Origin: Rhynochetos jubatus | Taxonomy: Eukaryota > Chordata > Aves > Eurypygiformes > Rhynochetidae | Direction of reading: 5' to 3' | Assembly (NCBI GenBank): GCA_027574665.1 | Contig: CM050652.1 | Span: forward strand, 3,948,589-4,012,588 | Length of the DNA stretch: 64,000 nt | Shown here: one piece after another, positions 48,311-59,566 of the stretch | Layout of the letters: each line of letters starts with the position of its first letter | Position numbering within the stretch: position 1 is the stretch's first letter | Notes under the pieces: model-generated | The model's input: only the letters and a program-made list of their open reading frames with translations | What the model was told of the DNA's origin: nothing | Databases searched by the model: none | Made by a program: the position numbers and the translations under genes

Positions 48311-49275
48311 AGAAAGGGTTGAGGATAACCACTTTGATGCACTTAATGTTTTATCTTTAATAGACCTGTGACCTCACACTGTTTCTCAGCACAATTTGTT
48401 GTTGAGTTAAATGAGGGTGGTTTAACTACAGGTCTGTATAGGAGTCTACTTTTTGTGTGTCTGTATAAACGAATATGTTCTTAGCATGTTAATTAACTGC
48501 TCTGTAATAAGACCTTCCTTACTGTACTACAGCTGAGTTTTGTTGAAGAGCTGTTAGAGAAGTTGGTAATTTTCGGGGTCTCCCAATATCCAGTTCATCA
48601 GAGCTCCTTCAGAGCCCTCCTGTGTGTGACCTGCATATTGCAGCCCATCAGCTGGCATGTGTAGGAGTTCGGTTTCCTTAAAAATCTGGCGGAGCACGCA
48701 TGCCCCTGGCTGGGTTGTTGCTGGTAGGCTTTGTCAGTTGACAGCTCTCAACTGCCTGGAGAGGATCCTCTTTCCTTCTCCGCTCTGCAAGCACACTCCA
48801 GTGGTGGAAGTTCCCTAAAATGTTACGTACAAACTGGTGAATTCATTTGGGTTTTCTTGCAACAAAGAAGTAATTTTGAGGGTTTTTTCCCCCCTCCCTG
48901 TGCCTTTGTCTCGTTGAGCACGCCTTTCACCTTTCTGTCGGCCCAGCAGTCTCTCTGGTAAGCTTCATCCTTCTGCTGTATTTGATTCAATTTTCTCCTA
49001 GCACATCAGCTCTCAGTATTATTTTTTCAGCTTGAAATACAACACATTTGCATTTAGTTTGCTAAAGCTTTTATTTTTTCCTGGCATCTTAGTATGACTT
49101 CACTTTCTGAAGGGTGTGCTTTTACATGCTTTCTTAACGTGGTGGGGTGTGGTTTTTTTTAAAGTTACACGTCCCCTGTTCTTCCGTGTGCAATACGGGG
49201 TCTTCAGCAAGCTGTCAGCCCCTAAAAACTTTCCCCTTTTTGCCTTTTCTTTTTAGGATTGTTTCCTTTTTTCTT
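48311..49275. other. Intervening sequence, nothing identified
   Basis: T-rich unique sequence with no supported gene or repeat. Confidence 0.4.
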
Positions 49276-49340
49276 AATCACAGAGTACTTGAGGTTAGAA
49301 GGGGCTTGACTAAGGTCATCTGGTCCAGCTCTCTCGCTCG
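49276..49340 (-). mobile_element. Short CR1-like tail
   Basis: 'aatcacagagtacttgaggttagaaggggcttgactaaggtcatctggtccagc' keeps the layout of a reversed CR1 tail (aatca...aggttgga.gg..c....ggtcatctagtccaacc). It is short and diverged. Confidence 0.55.
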
Positions 49341-50328
49341 GGCGGGGATTTTTTTGGTTGCGTAACTAAAAATAGGGAAAACTAATGTTTCAAGTACTGA
49401 ACTGTAGTTAGCTGTAATCTGTAATGCAGTTGCTCTTTAGCAGTGAATATCCAGTTCAGGACTGTGTCAAGTCTTGTTTCTGTGGTGCTTTTTCAGAGTT
49501 GTAGAAGTGGTAATTAATGGTGTCTTTAAACTGGAGTGTTTACAGCCCATTGACAATACTGAGAATTAATCTGTCTCTCCAAGGTGGCCAGATTGTAGGA
49601 TTTTGATCTCAAGAGGTGATGTTTGTCACTGATAACTCTCAGCTGCCTTCATGGGGCCATGATAATGTCAGCTTTCCCTTCAGACTGCAACTGAGAAGCC
49701 TCTGTATCCTGCTGAACTTAGTTTTGTGCCTTTCCTTCCTTACTGTGCTTTTGTTGGGAGGAAGAGGATTTGAGCCTCGTGAACTTTCATGCACTTTGAG
49801 ATACTCAGGTCAGTGAGACGATGTGACGTGGTTCCTAAAGGAAACATTCTCCATCTGGAGTTGTGGCTTTCATTCTGCTGGAATATTCTACACTACCTGA
49901 AACGGCACCAGGCTAACCTTTAACGGTGGATGCTTCCCCAGGCAGTGAAGCTGGAAGGGCGTTTTTGGTTCACTCTACTGTAAGCATCTCCGTCTAGTCA
50001 GATGGGTTGCTCTCTGCGTTCTTCCGGGTCGATAGGTCTCCAGTGGCTGTAGTGGGGGGTTAGACACCAACGCTTGTAGGCCCATTGAATCCCATCCTGG
50101 TGTTGCAGTTGGCTGGAGTGCGTTTGCTTGCAGAGAGTTGTCAGTTGTGGTGCTTGAGAGAGCAATCCCCATCACTGTGGCATGATCAAAGGCAAGGAGA
50201 AGTCTTGCAGTGTCTCTTTGGGTGAGATGAAGGTGGAGTTTTGTGGATGACCTAAAAGGGTAAACTTAGAGTGTAATTTAAACATAATGTAAAGGTGATG
50301 TTGATGACAACGAGCAGCTTGGTGGGAC
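49341..50328. other. Intervening sequence, nothing identified
   Basis: No gene or recognisable repeat was seen in about 1 kb. Confidence 0.4.
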
Positions 50329-50346
50329 TTGAATGGTTTGAATGAG
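50329..50346 (+). repeat. 18-bp direct repeat, left copy
   Basis: TTGAATGGTTTGAATGAG is repeated exactly at 50561-50578. The pair brackets copy A of the 185-bp duplicated unit. It could be an insertion-site duplication or part of a local slippage cluster, since related ATGAGGTACC/ATGAGCTACC units follow the right copy. Confidence 0.85.
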
Positions 50347-50362
50347 GAACCACATTCAATCC

Positions 50363-50547
50363 TCTTGTGATTCTCGAGGAAATAACCCCACAGTCCTTGT
50401 TCAGGTAGAAACCTCGCTGAGATCAGTGGTAAGGATTTACCAACTGCTGTTCTGTGAATCTGTGATTTCTTCTTGTTACTGAGGCCTGGAAAAGAATGAG
50501 GTTTTCTTTACACTGTCTTCATGTGTGAGGCAGGACTGCTCAGCAAT
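50363..50547 (+). repeat. 185-bp duplicated unit, copy A
   Basis: From about 'tcttgtgattctcgaggaa' to 'ctgctcagcaat' this unit is repeated at 52292-52476 in the same orientation with the same length and no gaps. I count nine substitutions over the central 176 bases, about 95% identity. It shows no CR1, LTR-end or tRNA-like signature that I recognise. The frame is not conserved as coding. Confidence 0.92.
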
Positions 50548-50560
50548 TCAATGAGGTACC

Positions 50561-50610
50561 TTGAATGGTTTGAATGAGCTACCTTGAATGAGGTAGCTTT
50601 GCATATTCTT
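50561..50610 (+). repeat. 18-bp direct repeat, right copy, plus small tandem units
   Basis: The exact second copy of TTGAATGGTTTGAATGAG (50561-50578) lies in a patch of near-repeats: ATGAGGTACCTTGAATG, ATGAGCTACCTTGAATG and ATGAGGTAGC. These suggest local slippage. Confidence 0.75.
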
Positions 50611-50920
50611 CCTTACTTTTAAAAGTAAACAACTGAGTTAAAAGTCTGCAACCTAGAGATGTAATCAGGTATTGTTTGTTTTTTTAGCAATATATATATT
50701 CCATTTCAGTACTGACATTGTAAGGTCTCTGGGAAGTCTGGAGAGAGTAGTAATAATGATACTTCTTCTGAGTCTGAATTGTGTGGCAGAGGTACGAGAT
50801 GGCAGTATTGCCCACAGCTGTCAGATCCATTGATGACCAGCTAGTAGTCTGTGTAAGCTATGATTTTTGCAGTGCTTAACCATAGCTCTCTACAAAAAAA
50901 GATACTGTATTTCTAATGTT

Positions 50921-51140
50921 CATAGAATCGTGGAATGGTTTGGGTGGAAGTGACCTTAAAATCTAGTTCCAACCCCCCTGCCATGGGCAGGGACACCTTC
51001 CACTAGACCAGGTTGCTCCAAGCCTCATCCAGCCTGGCCTTGGACACTTCCAGGGATGGGGCATCCACAGCTTCTCTGGGCAACCTGTCCCAGCGCCTCC
51101 CCACCTTCTCCAGGAAGAATTTCTTCCTAATATCCAATCA
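50921..51140 (-). mobile_element. CR1 LINE 3' fragment
   Basis: 'catagaatcgtggaatggtttgggtgg' to 'tcttcctaatatccaatc' is a minus-orientation copy of about 220 bp, closely similar to the copies at 35.8 and 53.5 kb. It lies between the two copies of the 185-bp duplicated unit. Confidence 0.93.
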
Positions 51141-52291
51141 GGGTATCGGGATACAGTCAAGTTGTGGAGAGATGAGTACTGCCAGAGAGCGGTCCTTCCA
51201 CTCGTGTAAGGTAGCCTTGAGAGGTGGGATCACTGGGCTCAGTTGTTCTTTGGAAGTGCTTGTCTCCACAGGGGCTGTAGAAAGAGCTTCAGTAAATGAG
51301 GGAAACCCCTGACATTTTCAACAGAAGAACGTAAGTGAGCTGAATCTGTCCTTAAAGGTCAGATTTAATTAGTGTGTTACCGCTTTCTGGTTGTTCTCTA
51401 TGGTCAGTGGCTGTACATCAGTTGAGCTGGTTTTGAGTTTTTAAGAGAAGTTTGTGTCAAGCTGGAGTTATTCATACACTACCAAAAAAAAAAAAAAGGA
51501 AGAAAACCCCAAACCCTTTTGAGTGTATCTTTTAGCATATTAGTTGTTAGTGATTGTTCATCCAAATGACTGATCTGACTCGCTGGAAATTTTGTGGTGC
51601 TTTACCCTCAACATTATGAGAATGCGTGCTCAAGCGCAGGTTTGTGTGGGTGAATGGACAATACTGCGTAAGTGTGCAAGTTGGGCTGAGGTTAATGATC
51701 TCTTTCTGTTCCCTTTTGTTCTGTCTGTAGCTTCCTCAGTTTTGGGCTCTGAGAATGCAGACTGGTCTAAAAACTATGTAGATTACATAATGTAGTGCTG
51801 GGGTTTATTTCAGCTGAATGGTATCCGATCTCAGTTTCTAGCAGGTTTGAAATGCTCTGCCCACCACGCGGTGCCAAGGCTGGGGCTGAAAGCAGGTGTT
51901 TGCTTCACCAGCGACATCCACTGATCTCTTGTTATTATGCTAATTGGGGAAAAGATAATATTTTCTGGAGGACTGAAGGATGCTGAGAGCACGCTGGTAA
52001 CGTGTTCCCATCAACTAAGCACAGACTGAATGCAAAGGCTCAGGAATGGTGTCAGGATGGAGATGATGAGGGGTGTTTTCAGTTAATGCCTGCCAAGAAT
52101 TAAGAAAAATTAACCCAAAATTTTTGTGGTTTGGGAGAACACTCACTCGAAATGTTGTCTGCTCCACAGATGGGGGCTGTACAGAGTACTTGGGTTGACT
52201 GTTACAAAACGAGGGTTCATGTGTGGTTTCCAGGGGGTTATGTTTCAGCTGTGGGGGTTTGTAGTAACTTGTAGTTCAATTGTTGAGCATT
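51141..52291. other. Sequence between duplicated units, nothing identified
   Basis: No gene, retroviral primer-binding site or long frame was seen between the 185-bp copies, which argues against their being an LTR pair. Confidence 0.45.
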
Positions 52292-52476
52292 TCTTATGGT
52301 TCTCGAGGAAATAACCCCACAGTCCTTGCTCAGGCAGAAACCTCGCTGAGATCAGTGGTAAGGATTTACCAACTGCCGTTCTGTGAATCTGTGATTTGTT
52401 GTTGTTCCTGAGGCCTGGAAAAGAATGAGGTTTTCTTTACACTGTCTGCAAGTGTGAGGCAGGACTACTCAGCAAT
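52292..52476 (+). repeat. 185-bp duplicated unit, copy B
   Basis: This is the second copy of the unit at 50363-50547, offset 1929 bp. Unlike copy A it is not bracketed by the 18-bp direct repeats. Outside the unit the two flanks diverge at once, apart from a possible 'ttcaat' anchor upstream. Confidence 0.92.
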
Positions 52477-53519
52477 CAGTGAATAATCAGGTTTGTGTTT
52501 ATTCAGAGAGTTTGTTTCCTTCAAAATGTCTATTTTCACTTTCTGTAGGGTCCTAAGGTTGTTTTTCAGGAATGATGTTCCCAGTATTTTCTATTTTAGA
52601 CACTTGACGCAGGATTTCAAATTCTGCTGAGGTGTTGGCAGTGATACAATATGTGTCTTGTTTACAGCAATTCCTTTTCAGATTTGTAATGCAAATACCA
52701 TCTCTGCAAATCTTCAGAGCTCTGCTTCCTCTGGAGCTGAGGGTTTCATCTCACCTAACTTGCACTGTGAAAGGTGGTATCTGTCTAATCCAACTGGATT
52801 AAGATCAGTCTCATTTGAATGTCTGTTTTTCAGAGAGCTAAAGTGAGGTGAAATTTATCCAGAGTATCTTAGTTGCTGGAGTAATTGCAATCAGCAAGAA
52901 GTAAGATCTACTCATATTTTGTTTCATTGTTATTATAAACAGAGAATTTCGGCTTCCTTCATAGTTGTTATTTCTTGGTGTTCTGCCATAAAAAGCAGTG
53001 TAAAGATAATTGTTCGAGGGGAACTGTATGCTCAGTGTGGAGGGTATTTGTGTTGGTAGAAGGGGATTAGCATCCTAAAGGCTTAGGTGTAACTCACTTG
53101 GAAAAAAGCTTGCCTTGGTATATAAGAATTTTTTTAGAATGATGCTGCTTCTCTCCCTTGAAGCTCTTCCAACTTACAAAAAATACACCCTGCCATATGC
53201 TACTGTAACACAGGCGCACGAACTGTTTTAAAATATAAATGAACAGAATTGTGATTTGAGGTTTTAATTCTGCAGAGGGATCCATTTTGGAGCCCATTTT
53301 TACTCTACGAAAGACCTAAGTTTAGTTGTACCATGTGCCTCTGCAAAACATTTTGGAGGCTTTGGGTCTGAAATTGGGATGAAGAGGCTGAGAGAGAGAA
53401 GCTTCCCGCGATTCTAGTGCCTGGGAAAGTCTTTGGTGAGTAGGCAACAAACCTGCTATCACACAAAATGCTTCACTGGGATTAAAACTATGTATGTGCT
53501 GTGTAGTGCCCTGTGGGCA
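52477..53519. other. Intervening sequence, nothing identified
   Basis: Unique sequence with no supported gene or repeat. Confidence 0.4.
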
Positions 53520-53996
53520 TCATAGAATGGTTTGGCTTGGGGCGACCTTAAAGCCCACCCAGTTCTACCACCTGCCGTGGGCAGGGACACCTTCCACTAG
53601 ACCAGGTTGCTCAAAGCCTCATCCAGCCTGGCCTTGGACACTTCCAGTGATGGGGCATCCCCAGCTTCTCTGGGCAACCTGTCCCAGTTTCTCTCCACCC
53701 TCTTCAGGAAGAATTTCTTCCTGATACCTAATTTAAATCTTCCTGATTTCAGTTTAAACCCATTACCCCTTGTCCTGTCACTACAGACCCTTGTAAAAAG
53801 TCCCCCCCAGCTTCCTTGTAGCCCCCCCAGGTACTGGAAGGTGCTGTAAGGTCTCCCCAGAGCCTTCTCTTCTCCAGGCTGAACACCTCCAACTCTCATA
53901 GCCTGTCCCCATGACAGAGGTGCTCCAGCCCTCGGAGCATCATATGGCCTCCTGTGGACTCGCTCCAACCAGTTGATATCCTTCTGATGTTGGGGG
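53520..53996 (-). mobile_element. CR1 LINE 3' fragment
   Basis: This minus-orientation copy of about 480 bp runs from 'catcatagaatggtttggcttgg' to 'ccagttgatatccttctgatg'. On the minus strand a frame of 145 codons is still open (54034-53597), reading through the region where related copies have a stop after VQRRP; here it reads VHRRPYDAP. The frame is a relic, not a gene. Confidence 0.93.
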
Positions 53997-54700
53997 CTTG
54001 GACTCCATGGCAGAATCAGCCTGTCTTTGCTCACTGACCTTGTTTGTTAGGTTGTAGATAGCTGCTAAGCTGTTAGCGCTCAGGGTAGACACAAGCTGTG
54101 CCCATACTAGTGAACTGAGCAGGGTTTAGTGGGTTTGAAGTGTCCTGTGGTCATCCTCACTGTTAATCATCATCCAGTTTGAGGACAGGAGAAGGGCAGG
54201 TCTGTTCTGGTGGGGATGTGGGTAACACCTTGTGCTGCAGGCATGACTCAGTGGCCGCAGGTTGTGCGGTGACACTTGCTCTCGTTGCCAGAAAATGGGC
54301 CTTCTCTATTTTTTTTGGTCATGATACAGGGGTAGGCGCAGGTGACTTGGCTCTGTCTGGTGTAGCTGAAACACTGAGCACCATCAGGCAAACTATTGTA
54401 AGCAGCTCACTAAGTTTGGATGCTAAATTGGACATTCAGCTTATCTGGTAGCTCTCAGAATTGTAGCCATAGGTTCACAGTCATCTTTACTTCTGTGGTT
54501 TACTTAGAATAACTTTAAGACGCAAATATTGAAGTGTTACATAGGATTTGGACTTTTTAATGCGTGTTGTAATCTCTTAATCTGCTTGTGTTTAATTAAA
54601 GTTTAATTTAATTAAAATTTAAACAAAATTTATGGACCATAGAAACATGTTCTTTAATTGTAAACAGAGCTGCGATGCATCCTTTTTATGTTTTATGTAG
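53997..54700. other. Intron-like sequence with AT-rich patch
   Basis: No gene seen. Positions 54590-54630 are a TTTAATTAAA-type, partly self-complementary AT tract. A pyrimidine-rich tract ending TATGTAG (54700) closes the segment and is the acceptor of the exon candidate below. Confidence 0.4.
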
Positions 54701-54955
54701 ACATTTGCTAAGGGAAAAATGTCAAGTCTCCCAGCTACTCTTCCGGAAGTCAGTTTGGACCAGAGTGATGATGAACTTGAAGCAATACAGCGAGAGTGCT
54801 ATATTGGCTGTCACTGCTGGGGAAGCGCTCCTGCTGACTTTATTCTGTGTGCTGACCTGATAGGGGTTGATGCGGTGGTCTCGGAAGGAGAAGGCTTAGC
54901 TTAATCCATGTGTTTCAATAAAGCCATAGATATTTATTGCGGTAATAACATCAGG
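54701..54955 (+). other. Candidate downstream or terminal exon
   Basis: A fair acceptor (CCTTTTTATGTTTTATGTAG) precedes 18 bases and then an ATG at 54719 with A at -3. It opens 61 codons, beginning MSSLPATLPEVSLDQSDDELEAIQ, to a TAA at 54902-54904. An AATAAA sits at 54917-54922, only 12 bases after the stop. The acidic SDDELEAIQ segment looks more protein-like than the surrounding frames, but I recognise no family. Two readings are possible: a short alternative terminal exon, or part of an exon ending at CATCAG|GTAACT (GT at 54956), in which case this frame is closed before the donor. If exon 1 is coding from 2965, the frame it would join is a different one, ending at 54860. No direct proof exists for any of these. 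Confidence 0.33.
54917..54922 (+). terminator. Polyadenylation signal candidate
   Basis: A canonical AATAAA, 12 bases after the stop of the 54719 frame, is followed by T/G-containing sequence. AATAAA hexamers are frequent by chance, so it counts only together with the exon candidate. Confidence 0.3.
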
Positions 54956-56536
54956 TAACTGTAATCTTGAAAAGCTTGGAAAACTGTGATGCAAAAAAGA
55001 GTACATTTTTTTCTCTTCGAAATTTTTCCCCTCCTTTCCCTCGGTAAAGAAGACCTGACAGGAATGCGTGGGAACTGTCAACAACATTCCTGACCAAGTA
55101 TTCAGGCGCCATTAGGCCACTAGGATTTCAATAATTGATAATTAATGAGACTTTATGTGTCTTCTGGGTTTTTTTTAGAGAGGGGAAGAATGTCAGACAA
55201 ATTTCAGGCATTTCTGTGCTACCTTGGAGACTAGAAAATGTTTCATTATTGGCATCTGAGATTCTTATGTAACTTGGTATTTCTGGGAACAAGAATTTTA
55301 AGAAAAATGCTGAGCAGTTCGAGTCTTCTCATAAAATTACAAGTTTCAGAAACACTGTGCTAAATACTTCTGTGATAATTTCCCCAGAAATACTAGTATT
55401 CCAGGCTCCTGGAATGCCTTTGTTTTGCTAGGATTGCATCCTTCAGGTGCAAAAGTCCAGTCCCACGGAGGAAGTCACGTACTGGAGATCATGACATTAA
55501 ACCATTGTATTTGGCTTTGCAGAGTATTAAAATGGAATAAAATTGAAGTATAAAGAGAAGGTGAAGAGTTTTCTGTCTGGCATCGGGAGCAGAACTGGCA
55601 CGTATTTAGGATGTGGTTTGTATGATGTTGTACGCGCAGGCCCCAGCAAGGGCCTGTGTGACAGAGTTTGCCCTGCTCTTTTACTGCTGTCAGGAGTTTT
55701 GTTTTCTGCAAGTTCAAGGTCTGTAGTTCTAACGGGACCAGCCAGGAAGGGACTTCACTTGCTTTTATCTCATGTGAAACTGTGTGCCTTATCTCACCCA
55801 CTCTCTTTGTTCAAAACTCTTACTGTATTCAGTAGAGGGGCCTTGATTAATTTTTTCTTTTTAGTATAAAATGAAAATGGTGACCAGTTACTGCTGCTTG
55901 CTCTGTGAATTTAGTGATTCTTAAGTTGGTTAGAAATTGCTATATTCTGATACGTTCTTCAGGGTACAGATCGTCTGACACAGGAATCCACAGATTCAGG
56001 ATGACTCAGAATTAAAAATGAGTCAGTTATGCCTTATTCTGTTTAATATATTTTCTTAAAAATACAGAATTAGAAGTAGGTAAAACGGGTAGCTTATGGT
56101 GCCTTGTTCAGGACTCCAAATTCACTTGTTGTATGTGGTAGGGAAGAGTGACAATTTCAGAGGGATATGGTGTAATATCCCTGAGCAAGAGCAGTGGAGT
56201 GACAGAGTGAGTAAAGCAGAGGAATGACCTGCACTCCTGAGCTGTCTGGCTGTCACAAAAGGAACATCTCTTTTTGTAGAAGATATTTTTAATAAATAAA
56301 TAAAAATAAAACTCCAAAATTAAGATTGAATACCTACAAGACATGACTTCTTTTTAGTTCCTGAAGAACAACTTGTGAGTGTTCAATAAATACCATTAGA
56401 CATCCTGTTTACAGTGCAGTTTCTGGAAAAATATTTTTCAGCGTAGAGCAAGGATCGAATACAAACCAGTGCTTGCTTTTTGTCTTGATTCTTCTTGTTT
56501 TACAGCTTCAGAGTTCAGAATCTGTATCCTCTATTT
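54956..56536. other. Intervening sequence, nothing identified
   Basis: No supported gene or transposon was seen. A small AAAT-rich simple repeat lies at about 56285-56310. Confidence 0.4.
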
Positions 56537-57240
56537 TCATAGAATCACAGAGTGGTCGGGGTTGGAAGGGACCTCTGGAGATCATCCAGTCCAACCCCCC
56601 TGCCAGAGCAGGATTCCCTAGAGCAGATCACAGAGGAACAAGTCCAGGTGGCTTTGGAAAGTCTCCAGGGAAGGAGACTCCCCCCTCTCTGGGCAGCCTG
56701 TCCCAGGGCTCTGTCACCCTCATGGGGCAGAAGGGTTTCCTCAGGTTCAGGTTGAACTTTCTGTTTACCAGTTTATAGCCATTGCCCCTAGTTCTGTCAC
56801 TGGACACCACTGAGGAGAGCCTGGCCCCATCCTCCTGACACCCACCCTTTAGATATTGATAAGCATTGATGAGATCCCCCTCAGCCTCCTCTTCTCCAGG
56901 CTGAACAGACCCAGCTCTCTCAGCCTTTCCTCATATAGAAGATGCTCCAGGCCCTTCCCTATCGCAGTGGCTCTGTGCTGGACCCTCTCCAGTAGCTCCT
57001 TGTCTTCCTGGAGCTGAGGAGCCCAGAACTGGACACAGTGCCCCAGGTGAGGCCTCACCACCGCAGAGTAGAGGGGAGGATAACTTCCCTCGACCTGCCG
57101 GCCGTGTTCCTCTTAATGCATCCCAGGATGCCACTGGCCGCCTTGGCCGTGAGGGCACACTGCTGGCTCATGGTCATCCTGTTGTCCACCAGGACTCCAA
57201 GGACCTTTTCCCCAGAGCTGCCCTCCACCAGAACAAAAAA
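56537..57240 (-). mobile_element. CR1 LINE 3' fragment, third subfamily
   Basis: This is a minus-orientation copy of about 700 bp with the tail 'catagaatcacagagtggtcggggttggaagg', a subfamily distinct from the 'gaatggtttgggttgg' copies. On the minus strand the ORF2 C-terminus is readable: GEKVLGVLVDNRMTMSQQCA (about 57220) and [20 protein letters not shown] (about 57020), with an apparent frame shift between the two blocks. It is 5'-truncated. Confidence 0.93.
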
Positions 57241-58689
57241 TTTGCTTCTTTGTGTCAAGAAATAATCTCCCTTTCCTACAGTATTTCTTCTGGTGTTACT
57301 CATCAGGACACATTTGTGGTACTGATCAGTTCTTCATTCCCCCTTCCTCTCTGTGTGCTCCGTGCGGGCTGTTGCTGGTGGGTTCTGTGCACGCTGGCAC
57401 AGCCAGCACTGGAGGTAGAGTACGTGCTTTGAAAAGTCTTACCTCTTACTGAATTACTGAACAGTCTGTACTGTCCACTGTCATTCCTCCAAGTACTGTC
57501 TCAGCTTTAGTCAAAAATTTATGTTCTGGAGTGATGGAAGGGATGGCAGTAAAAGGTGTTAGGGTGATAGGAGGGCTGGGAGGAGGGAGCGGTGTCACAA
57601 AAACAGCAAGCATGTCTTCATGCACTTCTGTTAATTGCTTTTTTGGCTAAACTACTGTCCTCTTTTTACATCAATTCTCATCATATTCTAATAAGACACA
57701 ATTTAACTTACCATCTATTTCTCCCCTAAATTAAGGTCTTGTATTTTCTGTCTTTAGCTTCCATGTTACTTTTTGAAGTAATGCGGGGAAAGAAGAATAG
57801 TACATCATGTATTTGCTGTGCTTGTATTTGTGCAGCTAAGTTTCCACCTTTAAAATGCTTCTTTCATGTCAAAAGAGCACGGTTCATCCTTAGGCAGCAT
57901 ACAGCAGTAAGCATTACATAGCAGTGACAACGAACTTAAACATTAAAGTTAACTTTGATGCTAGTTTTAGAGGATTTCATAGCTAGCTTTTAATAGATTC
58001 TTGATTTTGTGTGTCTACACCAAGCCTGTAATCCAGTCTGGCTTCATGTGTGGAGAAAGTCCCATCATCTTACATAAGTGTTGTTGGAAAGCTCTCTAGT
58101 CCTGACACACCAAGTATTGGTAAAAACTTAACAATCCCATTGCTGAAAAGTGACCAGTTACTTCAAATTTGAGCTTGTTTGGCTTCCAGCTTTAGTGTCT
58201 TGCTGTGCCTTTCTCTCCAGGGATTGCAGAGTTGTTTGTTGTCATAGTCAAAGTACCTATAAAAATGAATTCACATACTCATCTTTCTCCTTAATAAGGG
58301 TGACCTTTGACCTAGAAGCCTAAGCAGTATCCCACCCAGACCAGCTGTTTTGAGGTCTTCCTCTGAATGCTGGCCAGTGCTTCAGCATCTTCGCAGTGGG
58401 GCTGTCGGAACTGGACATGAAGTTCCAGCTTAGAATTCGGCTTGATTTGTTTCATAAACGCTGGAAGGTGTTGTCATCAGCCAAATCGTTTGGACAACTT
58501 GTCCCTGCACTGGCAGTTCATACCAGCATGATCCAGTACAGTTGCTTCAGAGCCCTTTTCTGGGTAGAAAGTGTCCAGGTTGCAGAGGAGTAGTCTGCAT
58601 TCCTTGTTCAAACACGGGAGGGTTTGATTAGTTATGATTAAAGTGAGTTGTTGTCTTCAGCTGTGTTCATTGGGTCACTGTGGAGTGTT
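57241..58689. other. Intervening sequence, nothing identified
   Basis: No supported gene. Parts of 58280-58600 read like decayed old repeat sequence, but I cannot assign it. Confidence 0.35.
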
Positions 58690-58800
58690 ACTTCCTCTGA
58701 GAGTGCTTTGCTTATCTACAAACTTGTTCTCAAGTATTTTTATTGTCTAGATTGTTTATAAAATTACTAGGGTCTGGTCCCATATCTGTTGTCACCCATG
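58690..58800 (-). mobile_element. Possible ancient CR1/L3-like relic
   Basis: The plus strand 'tttgcttatctacaaacttg...tctagattgtttataaaatt...ggtctggtccca' resembles the antisense of the old amniote LINE block 'atctgcaaactt...ccaaatcgtttataaa...ggtccca'. It is short and strongly diverged. Confidence 0.4.
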
Positions 58801-59264
58801 CCGTAATAGGAAATGCTGCTATCCACCTGTTTTGCGTAAGAAAGCAGTTACTGGCTCTGGAAAAGATGAGGGATATCCCAAGTCATTATTCTTTCGGACA
58901 GAATGAGTCATTTTTATGTGGACTTTTAACGTGGGTGAGTGAATCATCAGGTGTTGAACAGATTAATCTTTTCAATGGGACGCGCACAAGATAACGTTTT
59001 CTCACTGAGACAACTTGTACCTGTCTAAAGAAAATGTTACGGAGGCTGAAATACAGTGACGTCCTGTGCTTTTGCACAGGTTGCCTTGGGAGATGATCCA
59101 TGAAAACAGCCCAGTGTTGCTTTTCATAGTTCTTGGTATGTGTGGGGGGTAGTGACCTTTAAGGTATTGCTGAGAATAGAAGATTTGGGGGGGGGGGGGG
59201 GGAGTTGACCAAGACTTTGAGCATGAGCTTGACTTTCTTGTGTACTTGTGTTATTAAATAGTTG
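58801..59264. other. Intervening sequence with G16 tract
   Basis: A run of 16 G residues at 59187-59202 is the only long G-tract outside the CpG island. Nothing else was recognised. Confidence 0.6.
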
Positions 59265-59566
59265 TACGTGGGTTATATTGGTCTGTTTTCCCAAGTAACA
59301 AGTGATGGGACAAGAGAAGGCAGTCTCAGGTTGTGCCAGGGGAGGTTTAGATTGGATATTAGGCAAAATTTCTCTGTGAAAAGGGTTATCAGATGTTGGA
59401 AGGGGCTCCCCAGGGAGGTTGGTGGAGTCACCATCCCTGGAGGGATTTGAGAGACTTGTGGATGAGGCGCTGAGGGACATGGTTTAGTGGTGATGTTGGC
59501 AGTGTTGGTTTAACGGTTGGACTTGATGATCTTGAAGGTCTTTTCCAGCTTAAATGATGCGGTGTA
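59265..59566 (+). mobile_element. CR1 LINE 3' fragment, older subfamily
   Basis: In plus orientation, the frame [36 protein letters not shown] matches the CR1 ORF2 C-terminus, followed by 'ccatccctggagggatttg' and the tail 'ttggacttgatgatcttgaaggtcttttcc'. The tail type differs from the 26-kb group and resembles the copy at 34.2 kb. Confidence 0.9.

Noticed and set aside
50363-52476. The 185-bp pair as LTRs of a small retroelement
   Set aside because: No TG...CA ends, no primer-binding site or polypurine tract recognised, and no internal coding sequence; the interval contains an unrelated CR1 fragment.
55300-55345. GTTCGAGTC as a tRNA T-loop
   Set aside because: No matching A-box, acceptor stem or cloverleaf upstream.
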